Notes: generated from the letters alone by a model not told the origin. DNA of 29,395 nucleotides from Pseudomonadota bacterium (GCA_023389175.1 JAEWEW010000356.1:1-29395), one strand, 5' to 3'. Counted from the first letter of the stretch, positions 1 through 7,669 are shown. Numbers and translations: made by a program.

Positions 1-1162
1 TGTTGCGCTGGATCTCGTTGGAGCCGGCATAGATGGATGTCTTGCGGAAGTTCCCGTAGCGCAGGCCGAGCCGGGCGGTGACGGCGTCGCCCCCGTCCCG
101 GGCCACCGTCGTGTCGGCGCCGGGACCGCGCAACGCGGCTGGGCCGCCGGCATCCATCATGAGCTCGGTCAGGCGCTGCTGGATCTCGGTGCCCTTGATC
201 TTCAACATCGAGACCTCCGCACCAGGCGGCCGGCCGCCACGCATCTGGTCGAGGAAGCGCAGGTTGGTGATCTCCAGCGCCATCAGGTCGATCTCCAGCT
301 CGGCGACCCGTGCGGCGAAGCGGACGTCGTCGAGGAGCGGCCGTCCGTTGCGGCGCCGGCCCTCCGCGAAGCGCTTGAGCGCGACCAGCTCACGCTTGGA
401 GGCACCGATCCGCCCGGTGTTCAGCCGCTCGTGGCCGAGCAGGAACTTCGCCACCGTCCAGCCCTTGCCTTCCTCGTGCACCAGGTTCTCCACCGGCACC
501 TTGACGTTGTCGAAGAAGACTTCGTTCACCTCGTGGCCGCCGTCCATCAGGATCAGCGGCCGCACGGTGATTCCCGGCGTCTTCATGTCGACCAGCAGGA
601 AGCTGATGCCTTCCTGCCGGATCGCGGTGTCGAAGTCGGTCCGGACCAGGCAGAAGATCCAGTCCGCGAAATGCCCCATGGTGGTCCAGATCTTCTGGCC
701 GTTGACCACGTAGTGGTCGCCCTGCCGGTCGGCACGGGTCTTGAGCGACGCGAGGTCGGAGCCGGAGCCGGGCTCGGAGTAGCCCTGGCACCAGAAGTCG
801 TCGCCACGGTAGATGCGCGGCAGGAAGCGCTCCTTCTGCGCCTGGGTGCCGAAGCGGATGAGCACCGGCGCACACATGGCCAGGCCGAAGGGCACCAGCG
901 GCGGCGCGCCGGCGAGGCCGCATTCCTCCTCGAAGATGTAGCGCTGCACCGCGTTCCAGCCGGTCCCGCCCCATTCCTCCGGCCAGGCCGGCGCCACCCA
1001 GCCCTTGTCCGCGAGAATGCGGTGCCAGGCGAGCAGGTCCTCCCGGTCGAGCTCGTCGTAGCTCACGACCTTCTCGCGCAGGCGAGGCGGTATGTTCGCC
1101 TCCAGCCAGTCGCGCACCTCGGTGCGGAACGCTGCCTCTTCGGCGGAATAGTTCAGGTCCAT
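1..1162 (-). CDS. Acyl-CoA dehydrogenase, 3' end cut by the window edge
   Basis: This flavoprotein is expected to oxidise an acyl-CoA to the 2,3-enoyl-CoA and pass electrons to ETF. About 387 residues are visible from the ATG at 1162, which has an AGGAG ribosome site about 8 bases upstream. The visible part covers nearly the whole family length. It has the N-terminal helical domain, the middle-domain motif CQGYSEPGSGSDL (residues 125-137), and a C-terminal YAGSNEIQRN at the edge. The canonical YEGT catalytic glutamate position holds alanine, as in isovaleryl- and long-chain-type enzymes. In those the base lies in helix G, and E245 in GHERL fits that position (inference). The gene is divergent from the 2-oxo acid dehydrogenase operon, with a 302-base gap. 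The substrate cannot be read from sequence. Confidence 0.93.
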   Translation of the reverse strand, partial: MDLNYSAEEAAFRTEVRDWLEANIPPRLREKVVSYDELDREDLLAWHRILADKGWVAPAWPEEWGGTGWNAVQRYIFEEECGLAGAPPLVPFGLAMCAPVLIRFGTQAQKERFLPRIYRGDDFWCQGYSEPGSGSDLASLKTRADRQGDHYVVNGQKIWTTMGHFADWIFCLVRTDFDTAIRQEGISFLLVDMKTPGITVRPLILMDGGHEVNEVFFDNVKVPVENLVHEEGKGWTVAKFLLGHERLNTGRIGASKRELVALKRFAEGRRRNGRPLLDDVRFAARVAELEIDLMALEITNLRFLDQMRGGRPPGAEVSMLKIKGTEIQQRLTELMMDAGGPAALRGPGADTTVARDGGDAVTARLGLRYGNFRKTSIYAGSNEIQRN

Positions 1163-1350
1163 CCTGCGTTCTCCTGCATGCGGTGAATCGGCCCGGCCGC
1201 CGGGTGGGCGCCGTGGAGGGCGGGCCGCGGCCGGCGGGCCAGGCGGATAGGTCCGGCGGCGCCACGGGCCTCGAGGGATGCTACACGACCCGGGAAGGCG
1301 ATCTGACGCCGGCCTCGCGCGGTGCCGCCGGACCCCGCATTGCCCGCACC

Positions 1351-1364
1351 GTGACGTCGGTCAC
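1351..1364. promoter_or_regulatory. Inverted repeat GTGAC-N4-GTCAC, possible operator
   Basis: Two perfect 5-base arms are separated by four bases. They lie in the 302-base gap (1163-1464) between the divergent acyl-CoA dehydrogenase and E1 alpha genes. The spacing suits a dimeric regulator, but no regulator gene is adjacent and the family is unknown. Apart from this site and the box at 1381-1394, nothing recognisable was seen in the gap. Confidence 0.35.
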
Positions 1365-1380
1365 GCCGCCCGGAACAGAC

Positions 1381-1394
1381 TTGACCTTGATCAA
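1381..1394. promoter_or_regulatory. FNR/ANR-like box TTGAC-CTTG-ATCAA
   Basis: The site differs at one base from the FNR/ANR/FixK consensus TTGAT-N4-ATCAA. Its core CCTTGATCAAGG (1385-1396) is a perfect 12-base palindrome. The centre is about 77 bases upstream of the E1 alpha start, which leaves room for activation of a promoter lying between them. No convincing -10 hexamer was found to fix the transcription start, so oxygen or redox control of the operon is inference. Confidence 0.42.
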
Positions 1395-1464
1395 GGCCGA
1401 ATCACCCCCCGGGGTGCCATCGTCGAGCTTCCTCCGATCGGTGCTCTCCTGCAAGGACTCCGAA

Positions 1465-2526
1465 ATGACCGCATCCCAGAGGGTCGCCGCGCACGTGTCC
1501 GATCTCGACCGCGCCGGATCGCGGGTTCCGGCCGAACGCCGGCTCGCCCGCGAGGCCGGCCTGCTTCGCCGCATCTATCGGTCGATGTCGCTGATCCGGC
1601 AGTTCGAGGAGCGCTTGAAGTGGCTGACGGACACCGGCGTGCCGGTCGGCGCGGTGCACTACTGCACCGGCCAGGAAGCGGTTGCGGCCGGGGTCTGCGC
1701 GCATCTGACAAGCAGCGACTGGATCGCCTCGACGCACCGCGGCCACGGCCATTGCATCGCGAAGGGCGCCGACGTCGCACCGATGATGGCCGAGATCTAC
1801 GGCAAGGTGACCGGCACGAATCGCGGCAAGGGCGGCTCGATGCACGTGACCGACATCACCAAGGGCATCCTGGGGGTGAATCCGATCGTCGGCGCCGGCG
1901 TGGCCCACGCCGTCGGGGCCGCGCTCTCGGCGCGAATCCGTGGCGCCGACGAGGTGGCGGTGGCCTTCTTCGGCGACGGTGCGGCCGGCATCGGCATCGT
2001 CCACGAGTGCATGAACATGGCGGCGATCTGGAAGCTGCCGGTCGTGTTCGTCTGCGAGAACAACGGCTATGCGCAGGCGACCTCGATGGAGTATGCGAGC
2101 GCGGTCACGCGGATCTCGGATCGCGCGGCCGGCTATTCGATGCCGGGCGAGACGGTCGACGGGCAGGACGTGTTCGCCGTCCACGACGCGGCCGGGCGTG
2201 CGGTCGGGCGCGCGCGCGCCGGCGGTGGCCCCTCGCTGCTCGAGTGCCGGACCTACCGCTACTACGGTCATCACCAGAGCGACGATCCCCGGCGGTATCG
2301 GCTCGCCGAGGAGGAAGCCGCCGCGCGCAACCGGGACTGCCTGAAGACGTTTCGCGCGCGGATGGCGGAGGAAGGGCCGCTCGCGCTTGCCGAGCTCGAC
2401 GCGATCGACGCCGACAACGGCGCGCTGCTCGACGCCGCGGTCGAGTTCGCCAAGGCAAGTCCGGTCCCTGAGCCGGCGGACCTGCTGGCCGACGTCTATC
2501 CGACGCCGCTGGAGTCGACGCGATGA
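1465..2526 (+). CDS. 2-oxo acid dehydrogenase complex E1 component, alpha subunit (pyruvate/acetoin type)
   Basis: This is the thiamine-diphosphate-binding half of an alpha2beta2 decarboxylase that removes CO2 from a 2-oxo acid, or cleaves acetoin, and acylates the E2 lipoyl group. The protein has 353 residues. The ThDP motif starts at GDG (170-172) and ends at NN (199-200). STHRGHGHCIAKG (89-101) and GKGGSMH (121-127) are typical of the acetoin/pyruvate E1 alpha family. The open frame extends upstream to 1183, but the ATG at 1465 was chosen because AAGGA lies 8 bases before it and family homology starts soon after. It is the first gene of a five-gene operon. Its TGA overlaps the ATG of the small repeat-encoded frame. 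The substrate is uncertain. Confidence 0.93.
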   Translation: MTASQRVAAHVSDLDRAGSRVPAERRLAREAGLLRRIYRSMSLIRQFEERLKWLTDTGVPVGAVHYCTGQEAVAAGVCAHLTSSDWIASTHRGHGHCIAKGADVAPMMAEIYGKVTGTNRGKGGSMHVTDITKGILGVNPIVGAGVAHAVGAALSARIRGADEVAVAFFGDGAAGIGIVHECMNMAAIWKLPVVFVCENNGYAQATSMEYASAVTRISDRAAGYSMPGETVDGQDVFAVHDAAGRAVGRARAGGGPSLLECRTYRYYGHHQSDDPRRYRLAEEEAAARNRDCLKTFRARMAEEGPLALAELDAIDADNGALLDAAVEFAKASPVPEPADLLADVYPTPLESTR

Positions 2527-2689
2527 GCGCCGCCGCACGGCCGCCCGAAGGCGGCGCTCTCCTCCCTCGGGGAGGTGGTCGCGCTTCGCGACCGGAGGGT
2601 ACACCAATGACCGCCGCCGCACGGCCGCCCGAGGGCGGCGCTCCCTCCCTCGGGGAGGTGGTCGCGCTTCGCGACCGGAGGGTGTACCA
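2523..2689 (+). repeat. Tandem duplication of an 84-base hairpin unit between E1 alpha and E1 beta
   Basis: Copy 1 is 2523-2606 (84 bases) and copy 2 is 2607-2689 (83 bases, one base shorter); they are otherwise almost identical. Each unit folds into three successive hairpins. In copy 1 these are GCCGCC/GGCGGC with a CGAA loop (2540-2555), CCTCCC/GGGAGG (2561-2575) and GGTCGCG/CGCGACC with a CTT loop (2577-2593). Each unit then ends with GGAGGG seven bases before a start codon, ATG at 2607 or GTG at 2690. The unit resembles dispersed intergenic hairpin repeats of Burkholderiales (general knowledge, not searched). It may affect mRNA stability or translation of E1 beta. Confidence 0.92.
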
Positions 2690-2693
2690 GTGA
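2523..2693 (+). other. Small open frame of 56 codons made entirely of the repeat
   Basis: The frame starts at an ATG overlapping the E1 alpha stop (ATGA) and ends at a TGA overlapping the E1 beta start (GTGA). Because copy 1 is exactly 28 codons long, the ATG of copy 2 (2607) is in the same frame and has its own Shine-Dalgarno. The peptide is low-complexity and arginine/proline/glycine-rich. It may be an accident of the repeat or a translational-coupling leader. It is not claimed as a functional protein. Confidence 0.3.
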
Positions 2694-3733
2694 ACGCGCA
2701 TGAGCTCACGTTCGGCCAGGCAATCAACGAGGCGCTGCGCCAGGAGATGCGCCGCGATCCGCTGGTGATGGTGATGGGCGAGGACGTCGCCGGCGCGGCC
2801 GGCCGCGCGCACCTCGGCCTCGTCGACGCATGGGGAGGGCCGATGCGCGCCACCCGCGGGCTGATCCAGGAGTTCGGTCCGCAGCGCGTGCTGGACACGC
2901 CGATCGCCGAGATGGGATTCGTCGGCGCCGCCGTCGGCGCCGCGATGACCGGCATCCGCCCGGTGGTCGAGGTGATGTTCGTCGACCTGATCGGCGTCTG
3001 CTACGACCAGATCATCAACCAGGCGGCGAAGATGCACTACATGATGGGCGGCAAGATCAGGCTGCCCCTCGTGATCCGGACGGCCTTCGGCAGCCGGGGA
3101 GACAAGCGCAGCTACGGCGGCGGCGCGGGCGCCCAGCATTCCCAGGTCCTCTACTCGACGCTCGCGCACATCAGCGGACTGAAGGTGGTCGTGCCGAGCA
3201 ACGCGTACAACGCGAAGGGCCTGACGATATCGGCGATCCGGGACGACGGCCCGGTCGTCGTGCTCGAGCACAAGTTCCTCGGCTCGCTGGGAAAGCGGCC
3301 GGTTCCAGAGGGGGACTACGCCGTCCCGATCGGCCGGGCCGAGGTCGTCCGCGACGGAACCGACGTGACGCTCTGCGGCATCGGCCGCACGACCCATCTG
3401 TGCCTCGAGGCGGCAGAGACGCTGTCCCGGGAGGAGCGCATCGAGGCCGAGGTGATCGACCTGCTGACCCTGGCGCCGCTCGACGAGGAAACCATCTTCG
3501 AGTCGGTGCGGCGCACGAAGCGGCTGGTCATCGTCGACGAGGACAACCCCGTCTGCTCGATGGCGCGCGACATCGCCGCCCGTGCCGCCGACGTGACTTT
3601 CGACTACCTGGACGCGCCGATCAAGACCGTGACCGCGCCGGACACGCCGGTGCCGTTCGCGGCGGTGCTCGAGTCGATCTACACGCCGCAGGCCGAGCAG
3701 GTCGTGCGCGCGGTGCTTTCCCAGGTCAGGTAA
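2690..3733 (+). CDS. 2-oxo acid dehydrogenase complex E1 component, beta subunit
   Basis: This is the partner of the E1 alpha subunit; together they form the ThDP-dependent decarboxylase that feeds acyl groups to E2. The 347-residue length is normal for the family. The N-terminal pyrimidine-binding domain shows FGQAINEALRQEM (8-20) and the GED motif near residue 30. VMFVDLIGVCYDQIINQAAK follows, and a transketolase-C-like domain begins around residue 205. The start is the GTG at 2690, with GGAGGG seven bases upstream supplied by the second copy of the tandem repeat. It overlaps the TGA of the small repeat frame, so coupled translation is possible. It ends four bases before the E2 gene. Confidence 0.93.
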   Translation: MNAHELTFGQAINEALRQEMRRDPLVMVMGEDVAGAAGRAHLGLVDAWGGPMRATRGLIQEFGPQRVLDTPIAEMGFVGAAVGAAMTGIRPVVEVMFVDLIGVCYDQIINQAAKMHYMMGGKIRLPLVIRTAFGSRGDKRSYGGGAGAQHSQVLYSTLAHISGLKVVVPSNAYNAKGLTISAIRDDGPVVVLEHKFLGSLGKRPVPEGDYAVPIGRAEVVRDGTDVTLCGIGRTTHLCLEAAETLSREERIEAEVIDLLTLAPLDEETIFESVRRTKRLVIVDEDNPVCSMARDIAARAADVTFDYLDAPIKTVTAPDTPVPFAAVLESIYTPQAEQVVRAVLSQVR

Positions 3734-3737
3734 TTCG

Positions 3738-4994
3738 ATGGCGCAACCGATCGTCATGCCCAGCTTCGGCATGTACACCGCCGAGGGAACCCTGCAGGGT
3801 TGGATCCGGGCCGACGGCGCGCTGGTGCAGGCCGGCGATCCGATCGCCGAGATCGAGACCGAGAAGTCGATCAACGAGATCACGGCACCGGCAACCGGGC
3901 GCCTCTGCCAGGTCGCGGATCCGGGCTCGCTGCTGAAGGAACAGGAGGTCTTCGGCTACATCCTCGGCCCGGGCGAATCGGCCTCCGGCGCGCCTGCCGG
4001 CACCGGCCGCGCCGGCGCTGCGGCGCGGCTGCAGGCTGGTGCCCTGCCGCCCGGGCGGGCCGCGGCTCAGGCGCCGGCGCCAGGCGGTGCGGAACCTGCC
4101 GGCTGGGTGCGCGGCTCGCCGGCGGCGCGCAAGCTCGCGCGCGAGAGCGACATCGACCTGGCCGCGGTGAGCGGCTCCGGTCCCGGCGGCCGGGTGGTTC
4201 TCCAGGATGTGCGGAATGCGCTCGAGTGCCGGCATGCTGGGACCCGGAACGCCGCGACGGCGCTCGCGCAGAGCGGTTCGTCGTTGCCGGCCGTGCGCAC
4301 CCGGAACGGCCTCAGCGCCATCCGCCGCACGATCGGGCAACGGCTGCGCCGGAGCCAGTCGACGGCGGTGGCGTTGACGCTGACGCGCGAAGCGCCGGCG
4401 GGCCGTCTGGCAGCTGCACGCACGCGCTTCTCGAGCCGGCTCGGCACCGCGGTGGCCCACGACGCCTACTTCGCCAAGTGCCTCGCGATGGCCCTGCGCG
4501 ATTTCGGCCAGTTGAACGCGACGATCCGCGACGACGACCTGGTCGTCTTCGATGACATCCACATCGGTATCGCGGTAGACCTGCCCGAGGGCCTTGTCGT
4601 GCCGGTGCTGCGGCATGTCGATCGCACGCCGCTGCGTACGCTGACTGCGCGGATCCGGGACCTGGCCACCAGGGCGCGTGCCAGCGCGCTGCGGGCCGAG
4701 GAGCTGATCGGCGGCACTTTCTCGCTGACCAATCTCGGCGGGCTCGGCGTCGACGCCTTCACGCCGGTACTGGACCCCATGCAGAGCGGCATCCTCGGCA
4801 TCGGCAGGATCCAGCCCCGCGTCGTCGCGCGCCCCGACGGTGCGATCGCTGTCGAGCAGACGGCGACGCTCAGCCTCACCTTCGACCACCGGGTCGCAGA
4901 CGGCGCTCCGGCGGCACGCCTGCTCGATCGGATCGTCCATTGGATGAACGACGAAGCGTTCCTCGCTCAAATGGAAAAGGAAGACGAGCCATGA
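3738..4994 (+). CDS. Dihydrolipoamide acyltransferase (E2) of the 2-oxo acid dehydrogenase complex
   Basis: This is the core acyltransferase that moves the acyl group from E1 through a swinging lipoyl arm to coenzyme A. Its 418 residues have the standard layout. A single N-terminal lipoyl domain carries the lipoyl lysine K43 in IETEKS. An Ala/Gly/Pro-rich linker follows, then a peripheral-subunit-binding domain (about 124-162, GSPAARKLARE). The C-terminal catalytic domain has the intact DHRVADG motif (383-389; H384 is the expected catalytic histidine). The binding domain implies that an E1 or E3 partner docks here. No E3 gene is in the window, so it may be supplied from elsewhere. The stop overlaps the next start as ATGA. 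Confidence 0.94.
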   Translation: MAQPIVMPSFGMYTAEGTLQGWIRADGALVQAGDPIAEIETEKSINEITAPATGRLCQVADPGSLLKEQEVFGYILGPGESASGAPAGTGRAGAAARLQAGALPPGRAAAQAPAPGGAEPAGWVRGSPAARKLARESDIDLAAVSGSGPGGRVVLQDVRNALECRHAGTRNAATALAQSGSSLPAVRTRNGLSAIRRTIGQRLRRSQSTAVALTLTREAPAGRLAAARTRFSSRLGTAVAHDAYFAKCLAMALRDFGQLNATIRDDDLVVFDDIHIGIAVDLPEGLVVPVLRHVDRTPLRTLTARIRDLATRARASALRAEELIGGTFSLTNLGGLGVDAFTPVLDPMQSGILGIGRIQPRVVARPDGAIAVEQTATLSLTFDHRVADGAPAARLLDRIVHWMNDEAFLAQMEKEDEP

Positions 4995-5812
4995 AGCTGT
5001 CGAACCTCGATGACGTGCGTGATCTCGCCCGCCGGATGCGGCGGGACCTGGTGCTCGAGACGCACCGGGTCAACTCGCCGCACATCGGCTCGAATCTGTC
5101 GATCGTGGACATCCTCGCGACGCTCTACGCGCGGGTCCTGCGCTACGATCCGGCGAGCCCGGCGTGGCCGGAGCGTGACCGGTTCATCCTGAGCAAGGGC
5201 CACGCGTGCCTGTCGCTGTACCTGGTGCTGGTCGAGGCCGGCTTCTTTCCGCGGGAATGGCTCGCGACCTTCTACGAGGACGGCGGCAAGCTCGCCGGGC
5301 ATGCGACCCACAAGGGCGTCCCGGGCATCGAGGTCTCGACCGGATCGCTCGGCCACGGCATCGGGCTGGGCAGCGGCATGGCGCTCGCCGCTAGGGTTGC
5401 CGGCGACAGCCACCGGATCTTCGTGCTGCAGAGCGACGGCGAGTGCGACGAGGGCAGTGTCTGGGAAGGGGCGCTCTTCGCGCCGCATCACCGCCTCGAC
5501 AACCTCGTGGTGATCATCGACCACAACAAGATCCAGAGCCTCGGCCGTGTCGAGGACGTGACCCGGCTCGAGCCGCTCGCCGACAAGTGGGCGGCCTTCG
5601 GCTGGGAGACGCGCGAGATCGACGGACACGACGTCGGCGCGCTCGACGAAGTGCTGTCCGCGGTGCCGCTGGTAGCCGGCAAGCCCACCTGCGTCGTCGC
5701 CCATACGGTCAAGGGCAAGGGCGTGAGCTTCATGGAAGACAAGCTGAAGTGGCACTACAGCGCGCCCAAGGGCGACGAGCTGACCCAGGCGCTCGTCGAG
5801 ATCGGCAACTGA
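4991..5812 (+). CDS. Transketolase, N-terminal subunit (split enzyme)
   Basis: This subunit supplies the diphosphate-binding half of a two-polypeptide transketolase, which transfers a C2 ketol unit between sugars via ThDP. The protein has 273 residues, against about 330 for this part of a full-length enzyme. SKGH (68-71), GSLGHGIG (118-125), the SDG that begins the ThDP motif (148-150, where GDG is usual) and DHNK (177-180) mark the family. The first histidine region reads NSPHIGSNLS. The start is the ATG overlapping the E2 stop, with AAGGAAG upstream. Placement directly after E2 in one operon suggests a shared pathway. Other split transketolases act in specialised sugar pathways, for example the apulose-phosphate enzyme, so the substrate should not be assumed to be a pentose phosphate. 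Confidence 0.92.
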   Translation: MKLSNLDDVRDLARRMRRDLVLETHRVNSPHIGSNLSIVDILATLYARVLRYDPASPAWPERDRFILSKGHACLSLYLVLVEAGFFPREWLATFYEDGGKLAGHATHKGVPGIEVSTGSLGHGIGLGSGMALAARVAGDSHRIFVLQSDGECDEGSVWEGALFAPHHRLDNLVVIIDHNKIQSLGRVEDVTRLEPLADKWAAFGWETREIDGHDVGALDEVLSAVPLVAGKPTCVVAHTVKGKGVSFMEDKLKWHYSAPKGDELTQALVEIGN

Positions 5813-5835
5813 GCAACCGACCACGGGATCAAGCC

Positions 5836-6783
5836 ATGCGCAACGCATTTCTCGCGACCTTGTTCGAGCTGGCCAAGGTCGACCGCCGGATCACCTTCAT
5901 GACCGGCGATCTCGGCTATGGGGTGGTCGAGAGTTTCATGGAGGAACTGCCCGAGCAGTTCGTGAACGCGGGGGTCGCCGAGGCGAACATGACCAGTGTC
6001 GCGGCGGGCATGGCGCTGTCCGGACGAATCGTCTTCACCTACTCGATCGCCAATTTCCCGACCCTGCGTTGCCTGGAGCAGGTCCGCAACGACGTCTGCT
6101 ATCACGACGCGAACGTGAAGGTGGTGTCGATCGGCGGCGGCTTCGCCTATGGCGCGATGGGCGCGACCCATCATGCGGTGGAGGATCTCTCGGTGATGCG
6201 CGCACTGCCGAACATGACGGTGGTCGCGCCGGGAGACCCGGTCGAGGCACGCGCGGCCACGCGGGCGCTGGTGGCGACGCCCGGTCCCGGCTATCTGCGG
6301 CTCGGGAAGGCGGGTGAGCCGCAGATCCATTCCGGTGCTGTCGATTTCGCGATCGGCCGGTCGATCCGCCTGCGCGACGGCGGCGACGTGACGCTGATCT
6401 CGACCGGCGGCATGCTGCGGAACACGGCCGAGGCGGCCGAGCGGCTCGCGCGCGACGGAATCCAGGCCCGCGTCATGAGCATGCACACGGTCAAGCCGAT
6501 CGATGACGAGGCGATCCTCGCCGCCGTCCGCGAGACCGCGGCCCTGGTCACCATCGAGGAGCACAGCGTGACCGGCGGCCTCGGCAGCGCGGTCAGCGAG
6601 GTTCTGGCCGAGCGGGTCGATCGCGTCGTCCCGTTCCGGCGCCTGGGGCTGCCGTCGGTGTTCACCACCGACTGGGGCAGCCAGGCCTACATGCTCCAGC
6701 GCAACGGCCTCGATCCCGCCGGGATCGCCGCTTCGGTGGAAGGCTTGCTGCGTGTCCGCTCGACGGCGGTCAATGCAGCGTGA
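5836..6783 (+). CDS. Transketolase, C-terminal subunit (split enzyme)
   Basis: This is the second half of the split transketolase and supplies the pyrimidine-binding and C-terminal domains. The protein has 315 residues. The glutamate that activates the ThDP aminopyrimidine is expected at E49 (AGVAEANM). GATHHAVED (109-117) is the usual active-site segment. A transketolase-C domain covers about 190-300, with VTIEEHSVTGGLGSAV. It lies 23 bases after the N-terminal subunit and is the last gene of the operon. Its last 14 bases overlap the 3' end of the convergent MipA-like gene. The DXS/transketolase superfamily is certain, but the acceptor and donor sugars are not. Confidence 0.92.
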   Translation: MRNAFLATLFELAKVDRRITFMTGDLGYGVVESFMEELPEQFVNAGVAEANMTSVAAGMALSGRIVFTYSIANFPTLRCLEQVRNDVCYHDANVKVVSIGGGFAYGAMGATHHAVEDLSVMRALPNMTVVAPGDPVEARAATRALVATPGPGYLRLGKAGEPQIHSGAVDFAIGRSIRLRDGGDVTLISTGGMLRNTAEAAERLARDGIQARVMSMHTVKPIDDEAILAAVRETAALVTIEEHSVTGGLGSAVSEVLAERVDRVVPFRRLGLPSVFTTDWGSQAYMLQRNGLDPAGIAASVEGLLRVRSTAVNAA

Positions 6784-7669
6784 AGCGGTAGGCGAAGCCG
6801 ACGAGCAGGGCCGGCATCAGGGTCCGCTTCACGATCGGGCTGTCCGCGGCCGGCCCGACGAGCTTGACCAGGCTGAGCCGCGCGAGCCACACCCAGTGCG
6901 AGGTGGGTTCGCCGATGAGCGCGACCGAGGCGCCCAATTCCCGGAGGCCGGCCTGCGGACGGTAGAGCGGCAGCCCGCTCGCCGCCTGCTCGGCCGGCCC
7001 GATCCCGTAGCTGTTGTCGAGCGACTTGCGGTCGGCGAAGGTCATGCCGATGTCGGTCGAGAGCAGCAGCCGTGGCCTCAGCTGGTGGCCCCAGTGAAGC
7101 CCGATCGGCAGCTCCAGTCCGCCCTGGCGTCCGAGCAGGTCGCCGACCAGCAGCGCGGTGATCTGCAGGTCCGGGTTGATGTAGTAGCGCATGCGCAGTC
7201 GTCCGACGATGGTGCCGCGGATTGACTTGAGCCCCTTGGCGGCGTCCTCCTCGCTGACGTCGCGCCCCCGGTTGATGGAGGCGCCGAGCCCGAAAGCGAA
7301 CTCGTTGCGTCGGTAGAGCGGGCCGCTCAACCCGGTCTCCGCGGCACGGCTGGAGCTCGCCTGCGAGCTTGCGCGTGCGACGCTGGAGGTGCTGATCGAA
7401 TAGCCGCGCCAGACGATGCGCGCGGCAGGGGCGAGCGCATAGCCCATTTCGTCCGAGCCGGAGTAGCTCGGGGAGTACGAGCCGGCCATGCCGATGGTGA
7501 ACCGGACCTCGTCGAGCTCCGGCTCGTCGTCGATCGGCGGCAGCGTGGTCGCCCGCTCGCCCGGCGTGCCGGCCTGCTGCGCGGCCGCCGGTGCGATCGA
7601 AAGCAGCGCCAGCACCGCTGCCAGCGCAACGGCCAGCGCAAGGGCCGGGCCGCGGCAATGACGCCGCAC
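6770..7669 (-). CDS. MipA/OmpV-family outer-membrane protein
   Basis: This is a predicted outer-membrane beta-barrel of the MipA (MltA-interacting)/OmpV family. The start is taken at the GTG at 7669, which puts a classic signal peptide at the very N-terminus: RRHCRG, a long Ala/Leu/Val core, then cleavage after APAAAQ. The mature part has GMAGSYSPSYSGSDEMGYAL near its start, alternating amphipathic strands, and ends in an aromatic residue close to the C-terminus (AYRFTLH), as in barrels. An in-frame ATG at 7804 would add 45 residues before the signal peptide and has no ribosome site, so it is less likely. The function of this family is poorly defined. It is convergent with the transketolase operon. 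Confidence 0.82.
   Translation of the reverse strand: MRRHCRGPALALAVALAAVLALLSIAPAAAQQAGTPGERATTLPPIDDEPELDEVRFTIGMAGSYSPSYSGSDEMGYALAPAARIVWRGYSISTSSVARASSQASSSRAAETGLSGPLYRRNEFAFGLGASINRGRDVSEEDAAKGLKSIRGTIVGRLRMRYYINPDLQITALLVGDLLGRQGGLELPIGLHWGHQLRPRLLLSTDIGMTFADRKSLDNSYGIGPAEQAASGLPLYRPQAGLRELGASVALIGEPTSHWVWLARLSLVKLVGPAADSPIVKRTLMPALLVGFAYRFTLH

Noticed and set aside
1183..1464. In-frame extension upstream of the E1 alpha start
   Set aside because: The translated extension shows no family similarity, it covers the divergent promoter region, and the ATG at 1465 has a good ribosome site.
2105..3883. A 592-codon minus-strand frame opposite E1 alpha and E1 beta
   Set aside because: It is compositionally a shadow of the real genes, with Arg/Ala/Pro-rich text and no recognisable domain.
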